Below the pieces are notes generated by a model. The model ran no database searches, was not told the origin of the DNA, and saw nothing but the letters and a program-made list of their open reading frames with translations. Below, piece by piece: positions 1 to 6,455 of a stretch of DNA of 8,498 bases. The stretch covers positions 1 through 8,498 of the forward strand of contig JAUVBS010000067.1 of the NCBI GenBank assembly GCA_030591105.1. The letters run 5' to 3'. How positions within the stretch are numbered: the stretch's first letter is position 1; every line of letters begins with the position of its first letter. The stretch is from a bacterium (GTDB lineage: Bacteria; Krumholzibacteriota; Krumholzibacteriia; LZORAL124-64-63). A program made the position numbers and the translations under genes.

Positions 1-1604
1 CCGCCATGGGGCGGCGCTCCGTAACCGAGGGATTCCAGGAAGAAACCGAACTTGGCCAGGTATTCGTCTGCCGACATGCCGACGATGCGAAAAACCTGCT
101 CCTGCACGTCACGCTGGTGGATCCGGATGCTGCCGGAGCCGAGTTCGACGCCGTTGCAGACGAGGTCGTAGAGCTGCGCGCGCACCGCACCGGGATCCTG
201 CTCCAGCGAGGCCAGGTGTTCGGGATACGGCTGGGTGAACATGTGGTGGCAGGCGTTCCAACCGTCACCGTCGGCGTCGCGCTCAAACAGCGGGAAACCG
301 TGAACCCAGGTGAACGACCAGACATCAGCGGGGATCCATCCCTCACGGGTCGCCAGCTCCAACCGCAGGTCGCCCAGCGCCGGCAACACCACTGCCGCCG
401 GCCCGGCACCGAACAACACCAGATCCCCTTCGCGCAACGACAAACGCTCTGCTAGCTTAACCACGAATTCGTCGGTGAGGAATTTCGTGATACCTCCGGT
501 CAGTCCGTCGGCCCCGACCTTCACCCACGCTAGTCCCCGCAACCGGCGCTGCTTGACGAACGCCTCGAGCTCGTCCACCTGCTTGCGGCTCACCTTGCCG
601 AGCTGCGGTCCGCGTAGGCAGCGTACCGTATCGCCTGCCGCCACAGCTTTCTCGAATACCCCAAATCCACAACCCGGCACCAGATCGCTCACATCCTCGA
701 TCCGGCAGCCGAAGCGCAGATCCGGTTTGTCCGAACCGTAGAGATTCATCGCTTCGTCGTAACCGATACGCGGAAACGGTATCGCCACATCGATCCCGGC
801 TGCTTCGGCCCAGATCACGGCTATCATGCGTTCGACCAGGTCGAAAATCTCATGTTCGCGGACGAAGCTCATCTCGAGATCGATCTGGGTATGTTCGGGT
901 TGCCGGTCCTTGCGTAAATCCTCGTCGCGCAGACAGCGGGCGAGTTGGAAATAGCGGTCCACTCCCGCCGTCATCAGAATCTGCTTGTACAGCTGTGGAC
1001 TCTGGGGCAGGGCGTAGAACTGTCCGTGGTGGATACGGCTCGGTACCACGTAGTCACGGGCACCTTCGGGGGTAGTCTTGATCAGCAGCGGCGTCTCGAC
1101 CTCGAGGAAGTCATCGGCGGCGAGGAAACGGCGGGCGGCCATGGCGGCCAGATGCCGTACACGCAGATTGTGGGCCATGGTCGGGTGCCGTAGCTGGAGG
1201 TAGCGGTACTGCATACGCAGCTCTTCGCTGGCGTTCTCCGCCTGGTCGATCTGGAACGGCAGTGGCGCACTCGGGTTGAGAATCTCCAGGCGGTCGGCGA
1301 CCACCTCGACCGCGCCGCTCGGCAAGTCGGGATTGACCATGCCCTCGGGCCTCGGCCGCACGCGACCGCTTACCGCGATGACCGATTCGAGCTTGCAACT
1401 CTTGGCCACCTTCAACGGTTCGCCGGCATCGCAGACGACTTGCACCAACCCCCAGCGATCGCGCAGAGCAATGAAGACCACGCCGCCGAGATCTCGGATC
1501 CGGCTGGCCCAGCCCGCCAGTGTTATGATTTGGTTATCCAGCGCCACCGTCACATCGCCGCAGCGGTGACTGCGTAGCAGCTGGTCCGCGCTCCGTTCGT
1601 CCAC
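1..1604 (-). CDS. aspS: Aspartyl-tRNA synthetase, bacterial type (partial; C-terminus beyond left edge)
   Basis: Class II synthetase that charges tRNA-Asp with aspartate in the cytoplasm. The frame is open from a GTG at 1604 to the window edge, giving 534 codons against about 590 for E. coli AspRS, so roughly the last 60 residues are missing. Visible in order: the OB-fold anticodon-binding domain (about 18-115, with GW and RIRDLGG); the start of the catalytic domain with ATPEGARDY and QSPQLYKQ (201-208); motif 2 with RDED at 226-229; the bacterial GAD insertion (about 295-415); then GWNACHH and YGAPPHGG (from 528), which directly precedes motif 3 in the family. Motif 3 lies outside the window. 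The GTG start overlaps the hisS TAG by one base, and GGGAGGTG lies 8 bases upstream. Leu39 aligns with Leu30 of E. coli AspRS, where non-discriminating enzymes have His, so a tRNA-Asp-specific enzyme is likely. Family assignment is very secure. Confidence 0.96.
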   Translation of the reverse strand, partial: MDERSADQLLRSHRCGDVTVALDNQIITLAGWASRIRDLGGVVFIALRDRWGLVQVVCDAGEPLKVAKSCKLESVIAVSGRVRPRPEGMVNPDLPSGAVEVVADRLEILNPSAPLPFQIDQAENASEELRMQYRYLQLRHPTMAHNLRVRHLAAMAARRFLAADDFLEVETPLLIKTTPEGARDYVVPSRIHHGQFYALPQSPQLYKQILMTAGVDRYFQLARCLRDEDLRKDRQPEHTQIDLEMSFVREHEIFDLVERMIAVIWAEAAGIDVAIPFPRIGYDEAMNLYGSDKPDLRFGCRIEDVSDLVPGCGFGVFEKAVAAGDTVRCLRGPQLGKVSRKQVDELEAFVKQRRLRGLAWVKVGADGLTGGITKFLTDEFVVKLAERLSLREGDLVLFGAGPAAVVLPALGDLRLELATREGWIPADVWSFTWVHGFPLFERDADGDGWNACHHMFTQPYPEHLASLEQDPGAVRAQLYDLVCNGVELGSGSIRIHQRDVQEQVFRIVGMSADEYLAKFGFFLESLGYGAPPHG

Positions 1605-2875
1605 TAGCCGAGCACCTCCCGGACGGCGGTGAGAATCTCGCCCTTCGGGGCCGGGAACTGGACGCCGGTTTCGAGGTTTTTCAGTTGCAACTGACCACTG
1701 GCCATCTCGTCTTCACCGGCGATCAGAACCACACCGGCACCGCGCGCGGCGGCCGACTTCAGCTGCGATTTGAGCGAGCGATCGGTGGTGTCGATTTCGA
1801 CTCTGAACGCCCCGCGTAACCGGTCAGTGGCGACCAGAGCGTAACGTTGCGCGGCGGTACCGCGGCAAGCGACGTAGACATCGACTGGCGACTGGCGGCT
1901 GCGCTGCGGATCGACCGGTTCGTCACCCAGATGGCGCAACGTGCGCTCGATGCCGATGGAGAAACCGATGGCCGGTGTCGGCGCCCCCCCACACTGCGCC
2001 AGGAGGTCGTCATAACGGCCACCGCCGCACAGGCTGCTGCGCTTGTGCCCGCGTTCGGCGGTGATCTCGAAAGTAGTGCGCGTATAGTAGTCGAGACCGC
2101 GTACTAGAGTCGGATCTTCCTGATAATCGACACCCAGATCGTCGAGTACGCCGCGGACCACCGCATGGTGATCACGGCAAGCGTCGCAAAGCGAAATGTG
2201 AATCGGCGGATGTTCGGCAAGGAGCGCCTGGACCGTCTCATCCTTGGCGTCATACAGACGCAGCGGGTTGACCTCGCTACGCCGCCGAAACCGTTCGGGC
2301 AGACGGTCGCGGTTTTCACGCAGAAACACCCGCAGTCCGTCCAGATACGCCGGCCGACATGCCGCGCAACCGGTGGCGTTGAGCAGGACCTGCAGGCCGT
2401 CCGCATCCACCGCATCGAAGCAGGCGAGTGCAGTCTGGATCACCTCCGCGTCGAGCACGGGGCTGGCCGAGCCGATGGCCTCGATCCCGACCTGGTGGAA
2501 CTGGCGATAGCGCCCGGCCTGCGGACGGTCGTGCCGGAACATCGGTCCGATGTAGTAGAACTTGACCGTACCCGGCTGGCGGCTCAGACCGTTCTCCAGG
2601 TAAGCTCGTGCCACCGAGGCGGTCATCTCCGGTCGTAGCGTCAGGCTCTCGCCACCCTTGGTCTCGAACGTGTACATCTCCTTGTCGACGATATCGGTGC
2701 CCTCACCGACTGAACGCAGAAACAGATCGGTCGACTCGATGATCGGCGTGCGGATCTCACCGTATCCGTAACGGGCCAGCACCTCTTCCCAGCGCTCCTC
2801 GCACCAGCGCCAGCGCTCGACCTCCTCCAGCAGGATGTCGCGCGTGCCCTTCAAGCGGCGGTACTTCGGGTTCAT
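1604..2875 (-). CDS. hisS: Histidyl-tRNA synthetase
   Basis: Class II synthetase that attaches histidine to tRNA-His in the cytoplasm. It is 423 residues long, matching bacterial HisRS (about 420). Visible in order: the N-terminal KGTRD motif; motif 1 region (RTPIIEST, about 42-49); LRPEMTA; motif 2 with FRHDRPQAGRYRQFHQ (about 113-128); the family-specific RGLDYYTRT (259-267), whose Arg matches E. coli Arg259; GGGRYDDL; motif 3 AIGFSIGIER (about 302-311); and a C-terminal anticodon-binding domain (about 330-423). The insertion domain carries two CxxC pairs at 170-173 and 230-233 that could bind a metal. A GTG at 2878 directly precedes the ATG at 2875. I chose the ATG because AAGGGG is 6 bases from it but only 3 from the GTG. 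The gene ends inside the aspS start codon, and 86 bases separate it from the upstream PhnD-like gene. Identification is very secure. Confidence 0.97.
   Translation of the reverse strand: MNPKYRRLKGTRDILLEEVERWRWCEERWEEVLARYGYGEIRTPIIESTDLFLRSVGEGTDIVDKEMYTFETKGGESLTLRPEMTASVARAYLENGLSRQPGTVKFYYIGPMFRHDRPQAGRYRQFHQVGIEAIGSASPVLDAEVIQTALACFDAVDADGLQVLLNATGCAACRPAYLDGLRVFLRENRDRLPERFRRRSEVNPLRLYDAKDETVQALLAEHPPIHISLCDACRDHHAVVRGVLDDLGVDYQEDPTLVRGLDYYTRTTFEITAERGHKRSSLCGGGRYDDLLAQCGGAPTPAIGFSIGIERTLRHLGDEPVDPQRSRQSPVDVYVACRGTAAQRYALVATDRLRGAFRVEIDTTDRSLKSQLKSAAARGAGVVLIAGEDEMASGQLQLKNLETGVQFPAPKGEILTAVREVLG
1613..1620 (-). promoter_or_regulatory. Ribosome binding site of aspS
   Basis: GGGAGGTG within the last codons of hisS lies 8 bases before the GTG at 1604. 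It supports that GTG as the aspS start and implies translational coupling with hisS, whose TAG shares one base with the GTG. Confidence 0.65.
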
Positions 2876-2881
2876 CACTCG

Positions 2882-2887
2882 CCCCTT
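2882..2887 (-). promoter_or_regulatory. Ribosome binding site deciding the hisS start
   Basis: AAGGGG lies 6 bases before the ATG at 2875 and only 3 bases before the in-frame GTG at 2878, so the ATG is the better start. The choice changes the protein by one residue. Confidence 0.5.
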
Positions 2888-2961
2888 CGAGATCGTCGGC
2901 TACGGTCGCGGCCAGAATACGACCGCCCACACGCAAGAGTCTCAAGCTGGCACAATATGCC

Positions 2962-3921
2962 TCATTCGGCCGCTGGGGGCCAGCCGGGAAGGTACCGACG
3001 CCCGATGGCCTGCAGCTCCGGCTCGAGCAGGATATTGAACCCGGCCAGACCGAGGCGGGCCAGCCCGTCTCGAACTGCCCTGCGTTCGGGCAGTTCACCG
3101 TCTTCGTAGCGGCCCACATTCACCAACATCTCGGTCAGCACGATACGATCAGCTCCAGACCAGGTGCGGGCCGCGAGCACCACCACATCAGGTAGTGGTT
3201 CGGTCAATTCCTCTATCCCCCACGCCGACGGTGAGAGCAGCCCGTCGCTCAAGAACCGTTGGGCAGCCCATTGGCGCACCACCGCGTAGTCGAAACAGCC
3301 CAGCCGAGCCGCGTGCAGCACCGGGGTGTGGTCGTAGGGATCGGGTCCAAAAACACAACCGGCGGTAGCTTGCCGTGATTCATCCGGGCTGACGTCGGCA
3401 GCCCGGCGCCAGACCGGACCGCTACCGGCCAGCGAGAGCGAATCGCCCAGGACCGTGCGCTCCGGCGCCAATTGCCACGGTGCTTCGAGGTGAGGAGCAG
3501 TTCTTCGATAGACCAGTACTGCACGCGGCCGCAGGTTGTAAGGTGCGGGCCGGCGGCCGCAAGCCACCGGTACGAACCGTTCGGTCGCCAGCGTGAGGGC
3601 GACGAGATCAGGGCAGATCACCAGATCGGCCGTGGCGGCGAGTTGGCGGAATTCGGCGGGATCGGTCGCGACGATCAGATCCAAAGGTTGGTCGACCGCT
3701 CGGGTCAGAGCCGCGGCCAGAGGCGCGAAAGCGGCCGTCCCGCGTTGCGCACCCAACGGGTCGAGAACCAGTAGCACCCGCCGTCCGGACCCTTCGTTAC
3801 CCCCGGGGAGTAACACGGCGCCCAGTGCCAGCAACAGCACCAGACCGGTGACCACAAAAGACGAGATCCAGATGTGCCGACGGCCGCGGCCACCGGCGGC
3901 CTGGTTGTCATCTGCGCTCAT
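2962..3921 (-). CDS. Membrane-anchored PhnD-like solute-binding-domain protein
   Basis: A 319-residue protein with one N-terminal transmembrane segment (about 16-39) after a short basic cytoplasmic tail containing GRGRRH; I see no lipobox. The rest, predicted to be extracytoplasmic, resembles PhnD/type 2 periplasmic binding proteins. It has a FAPLAAALTRAV helix (65-76), then PLDLIVATDPAEF (79-91) and ADLVICPDLVALTLA (98-112). It ends with TWSGADRIVLTEML (253-266) and GLAGFNILLEPELQAI (291-306), as expected for the closing helices of that fold. The family binds phosphonate, phosphite and other small ligands for ABC transporters. No permease or ATPase gene lies in this window, and the ligand cannot be told from the sequence. 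Its ATG overlaps the ybbR TGA (ATGA), so the two are probably co-translated. The fold assignment rests on patterns I recognise, not on a search. Confidence 0.7.
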   Translation of the reverse strand: MSADDNQAAGGRGRRHIWISSFVVTGLVLLLALGAVLLPGGNEGSGRRVLLVLDPLGAQRGTAAFAPLAAALTRAVDQPLDLIVATDPAEFRQLAATADLVICPDLVALTLATERFVPVACGRRPAPYNLRPRAVLVYRRTAPHLEAPWQLAPERTVLGDSLSLAGSGPVWRRAADVSPDESRQATAGCVFGPDPYDHTPVLHAARLGCFDYAVVRQWAAQRFLSDGLLSPSAWGIEELTEPLPDVVVLAARTWSGADRIVLTEMLVNVGRYEDGELPERRAVRDGLARLGLAGFNILLEPELQAIGRRYLPGWPPAAE

Positions 3922-4871
3922 GGCCGTTGCCGCCGGACCGAATCGGGCGGGGCGTCGCCGATGATGACCATGAACTGTTCCGGCTCGAGGGCGACCACCT
4001 GTAGCCAGTCGGGGTGGTCGACCTGTCCGCTCAGCCGGTAGATATCCTCGGCCAAACCGCTCAACGGAATGGTCACCACCAACCGCGCGGGCACCAGGGC
4101 GTTCACGGAATCGGCAGGACCGCGCACCATCACGTCGGCCACCGGCGGCGACACCACGGCGGGCGGCTGCCCAGCATCGACCAGCAGGACAACCGGCACA
4201 TTGGAGAGGGTTCGGTCTTCGACCCGCGCGATGCGGGCGTGTACTCTCACCACCGACGGCATCGGTACCAGCAGCGGTTCCGGCGACACCAACTCTCGTT
4301 CGAGGGTTTCGCTCTGCCCAAGACGGTCGAGTTCAACCGGCGCCGTCGGTACCACCGAGATCCCGGCCAAAAACCTGGCCGGACCTGCCAACTCGACGCT
4401 ATCGGGCGTTACCGAGATCGGTTCGAGAAAGAGCCGGTCCTCGGGCAGGCGACCTGTCAACTCGATGGCGACCGGCAGCCGCCGGACCACTTGCTCGTCG
4501 ATGCGCAACCTGATCGTGGTGCTGGGTCCGACTCCGCGCACCTGCAGGTCGGTATGTAAGCCCGTGTGCACGTCCGACCGCGAAACGCTGTAGCCGTACG
4601 AGGGTGCCGGCCGCGCGTCCGCCAGATCGATCTGAATCCGGCCCACCTGCCGATTGAGGTACTTGTGTGCCAGCAGCCGCAGCTTGCTACCGTAAAGACG
4701 CACGTCGATCAGACGTGGCACTTCGCTGCCGGCGGACGTGTATTGCGGCGGCAGATTGACCAGTTCCACCGGCAAGGCGAGGGTCGCTTCGGTATCCGTG
4801 GTCGATGCGACCTGGATCCAGATGACAATCGCGAGCGCGACGCACGCCAGTTTCAGGCCCAGCCGGTTCAT
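3918..4871 (-). CDS. YbbR/CdaR-like domain protein
   Basis: A 317-residue protein with an N-terminal signal-anchor helix (about 6-22, ending IVIWIQVAS), like YbbR/CdaR proteins that begin with a short NxxLKLxALxxAxxLW-type anchor. The remainder is beta-rich and probably extracytoplasmic. I see one weak repeat at about 30-125 and two clearer YbbR-like repeats at about 131-217 and 224-305. The clearer repeats show the pattern xVPVxLxxxG, then Px-VxVxGPxxxV (TPDSVELAGPARFL at 155-168; VADVMVRGPADSV at 244-256), then a conserved hydrophobic beta strand at the end. In Firmicutes CdaR binds and modulates the diadenylate cyclase CdaA; in most other phyla the role of YbbR proteins is unknown. No cdaA is visible here. 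The gene starts 7 bases after the amidase stop, with GAGG overlapping that stop codon, and it ends overlapping the PhnD-like start by 4 bases. It is therefore tightly embedded in an envelope operon. Confidence 0.8.
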   Translation of the reverse strand: MNRLGLKLACVALAIVIWIQVASTTDTEATLALPVELVNLPPQYTSAGSEVPRLIDVRLYGSKLRLLAHKYLNRQVGRIQIDLADARPAPSYGYSVSRSDVHTGLHTDLQVRGVGPSTTIRLRIDEQVVRRLPVAIELTGRLPEDRLFLEPISVTPDSVELAGPARFLAGISVVPTAPVELDRLGQSETLERELVSPEPLLVPMPSVVRVHARIARVEDRTLSNVPVVLLVDAGQPPAVVSPPVADVMVRGPADSVNALVPARLVVTIPLSGLAEDIYRLSGQVDHPDWLQVVALEPEQFMVIIGDAPPDSVRRQRP

Positions 4872-4876
4872 CGAGA

Positions 4877-4880
4877 CCTC
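4877..4880 (-). promoter_or_regulatory. Ribosome binding site of the YbbR-like gene
   Basis: GAGG, overlapping the TGA of the amidase gene, sits 5 bases before the ATG at 4871. The arrangement implies that ribosomes finishing the amidase can re-initiate on the YbbR-like gene. Confidence 0.5.
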
Positions 4881-6228
4881 AATCCACTTCGGGTAGCATC
4901 AGTGTCTGGCCGATTTTCAGACCCGCGGAATTCAGATTGTTGCGCTGCGAGATCTCGGTCACGGTCGTGCCGTAGCGCCGGGCCAGCTTCCAGAGACTGT
5001 CGCCCCGGCGCACCCGGTAGTTCTGCGTCCAGCCCCCTTTGGGCATCAGCAGCGCAAGCGCCACCTCATCCTGTCGGTAACGCAGCACCGCTGCGACGAC
5101 CAGTTCCGCCAGCAACTTCCGCCCCTTCTGTTTGCTGAGCAAACGCCGGTCGTCCGGATTCGACAGGTAGGCCAGTTCGATCAGAGCCGACGGCATCGCC
5201 AAATTACGCAGCACCTGGAAACGGGCCTGTTTGACCCGCCGCGCGTCGACCTGATCGCTGGCCCGCGCCGACGCCAAGACGTACTCGGCCAGACGGCTCG
5301 ACTGATACAGCACCTGGGTCATGCGCAGGTCCATGAGGATCGATACGACCAGATCGTTGCCCGCGTTCTCGGGCGCGAGACCCACCAGGTCGGCGGCATT
5401 CTCCTTGTCAGCCAGCTCCCGCGCCTCACGGTCGGTCGCTCCCTGCAACGACAGGAAGTAGACTTCCATCCCCTTGATCGATCGCTTCCGGTGGGTATTG
5501 CAATGGATCGACAGAAACAGGTCGCCCTCAGCCTCGCGGGCAATCTCCACGCGGCGTGTGAGGCTCGGGTAGTAGTCCTGCTTCCGGGTGAGAACCGTCC
5601 GATACCCCGGCAAGTCGTCAATCATCTTGGCCATACGGCGACAGACGTCGAGCACGACGTCCTTCTCGCGGATTCCGTTGCGGATCGCCCCTGGGTCCAA
5701 TCCGCCGTGGCCGGGATCGATGACCACTGTGTACGGCCGAATCACCGGCTCCGGTTTTGGTACCGTCCCGGTGCGCGGCTGCCGATTCTGGGAACGATAC
5801 ACGTCGAGCACGATGCGGTGCGGCCGCCCGTCCGCCGCCGGCAGGGCGAACACCTTGAATTGGGCCGCCAACTCGAGATCGACTACGATCTGGGCCCTCG
5901 CGTTACCGCTGTTACGACGGATCTTCTGGACGAGTCCATCGGCAACACCAACCGTTGCGGTCGTGCGGAAGCTCGCCCCGGGGATATTCACGACGATGCG
6001 TTCGGGATTGGCGACCTGGCGCACGGCGTACGTGCTCGGCTGGCTTAGATCCAGGACGATCCGCGTGTGGTCGGGGCCGGTGAAGTAACGGATGCGCACG
6101 ATCTCGGGCGCTGCCCACGCCGACGCGACACTGCCGAGCACGCCCAACGACGCGATCAGAACAGCCCACAGCAGCGATCGACGGGTACAGCGACCCGCTC
6201 CGCGGCGATTGTTGTTCGGCGGCCTCAT
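4879..6228 (-). CDS. N-acetylmuramoyl-L-alanine amidase (AMIN - Amidase_3 - LysM, AmiB-like)
   Basis: Exported zinc amidase that cuts the bond between N-acetylmuramic acid and the stem peptide, usually to split the septum during division. From the ATG at 6228 it has 449 residues, close to E. coli AmiB (445), with the same domain order. A signal peptide (about 1-39: basic stretch ending CTRR, hydrophobic core, ASAWA-A cleavage) is followed by an AMIN domain (about 42-143). The Amidase_3 domain (about 167-385) has zinc ligands His174 (DPGHGG), Glu188 (REKD) and His242 (SIHCN), and catalytic Glu351 (ALIELAYLSN). A LysM domain (about 404-446, YRVRRGDSLWKLA) would bind glycan. The long insert between SLQGATDREARELADKE and ARFQVLRN is typical of AmiB/AmiC and holds their autoinhibitory helix. 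An in-frame TTG at 6318 would add 30 residues that fit no signal peptide, so I reject it. GAGGAG lies 12 bases upstream of the ATG, slightly far. Function is secure; regulation is inferred. Confidence 0.94.
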   Translation of the reverse strand: MRPPNNNRRGAGRCTRRSLLWAVLIASLGVLGSVASAWAAPEIVRIRYFTGPDHTRIVLDLSQPSTYAVRQVANPERIVVNIPGASFRTTATVGVADGLVQKIRRNSGNARAQIVVDLELAAQFKVFALPAADGRPHRIVLDVYRSQNRQPRTGTVPKPEPVIRPYTVVIDPGHGGLDPGAIRNGIREKDVVLDVCRRMAKMIDDLPGYRTVLTRKQDYYPSLTRRVEIAREAEGDLFLSIHCNTHRKRSIKGMEVYFLSLQGATDREARELADKENAADLVGLAPENAGNDLVVSILMDLRMTQVLYQSSRLAEYVLASARASDQVDARRVKQARFQVLRNLAMPSALIELAYLSNPDDRRLLSKQKGRKLLAELVVAAVLRYRQDEVALALLMPKGGWTQNYRVRRGDSLWKLARRYGTTVTEISQRNNLNSAGLKIGQTLMLPEVD

Positions 6229-6289
6229 GCCCGAATGTCGCTCCTCTTCCCGAACTCGAGCCAGCGATTGCCCCAGCCCGGGCCCGGTC

Positions 6290-6318
6290 AAACTAGCACA
6301 ACGCCAATTGACTGCCAA
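6290..6318 (-). promoter_or_regulatory. Candidate promoter for the amidase-ybbR-PhnD-like operon
   Basis: TTGGCA (6313-6318, five of six matches to the -35 consensus) and TAGTTT (6290-6295, three of six) are separated by 17 bases. TG stands one base upstream of the -10, as in extended -10 promoters. Transcription would begin near 6283, leaving about 55 bases before the amidase ATG. The -10 is poor, so this is a plausible candidate only. Confidence 0.35.
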
Positions 6319-6391
6319 GGGAAACCGATGTTGCCATTACTTGAAATTAGCGGGTCGAGGCCCCCGGAGCCAACAGTTGACCCCGATTAAT

Positions 6392-6410
6392 TCGTGAATC
6401 ACCGTCACGA
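6392..6410. repeat. Short inverted repeat, 6-bp arms
   Basis: TCGTGA and TCACGA are perfect 6-base complements around a 7-base loop, next to an A+T-rich stretch and a run of seven G. It could be an operator-like half-site pair or a small RNA hairpin. It has no T-tract, so it is not a classical terminator. It may also be chance. Confidence 0.3.
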
Positions 6411-6421
6411 GGGGGGGTAAC

Positions 6422-6451
6422 CGTTCGCAGCCGGAAAAGAGGCTCGCAACG
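6422..6451 (-). terminator. Imperfect stem-loop just after the M23 gene
   Basis: In the minus-strand RNA, CGTT-GCG-AGCC and GGCT-GCG-AACG can pair as two 4-bp helices around a 3x3 internal loop, with an 8-base loop of TCTTTTCC. It starts 4 bases after the M23 stop codon, the place for a transcript end. A run of T is missing, so it may protect the 3' end or act with Rho rather than terminate by itself. The terminator label is tentative. Confidence 0.3.
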
Positions 6452-6455
6452 AGAT

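Larger units (their letters stand above)
6229..6455. other. Intergenic region between the M23 and amidase genes (no gene)
   Basis: This 227-base gap holds no coding frame that I can support. Its middle (about 6340-6400) is more A+T-rich than the surrounding genes, as expected of a control region. It contains two inverted repeats close to the M23 end, a run of seven G at about 6411-6417, and two candidate promoters facing the amidase gene. The weaker is TTGGCT (6368-6373) and TAATTT (6344-6349) with an 18-base spacer; the better one is listed separately. Confidence 0.5.

Noticed and set aside
2876..2961. Possible T-box or attenuator before hisS
   Set aside because: Only 86 bases are available. 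I see just a 4-pair hairpin (GGCA/TGCC) and no T-box core sequence, terminator or good promoter.
2757..3119. A 120-codon minus-strand frame bridging the PhnD-like and hisS genes
   Set aside because: It overlaps both convincing genes in another frame and only its middle is unique. There is no domain or start signal to support it.
4014..5138. Several plus-strand frames of 170-190 codons
   Set aside because: They are antisense to the YbbR-like gene and the amidase 3' end and show low-complexity Arg/Ser/His-rich composition typical of shadow frames.
5491..6048. A 185-codon open frame on the plus strand
   Set aside because: It lies wholly opposite the amidase AMIN and catalytic domains, has no recognisable domain, and such frames are expected opposite high-G+C genes.
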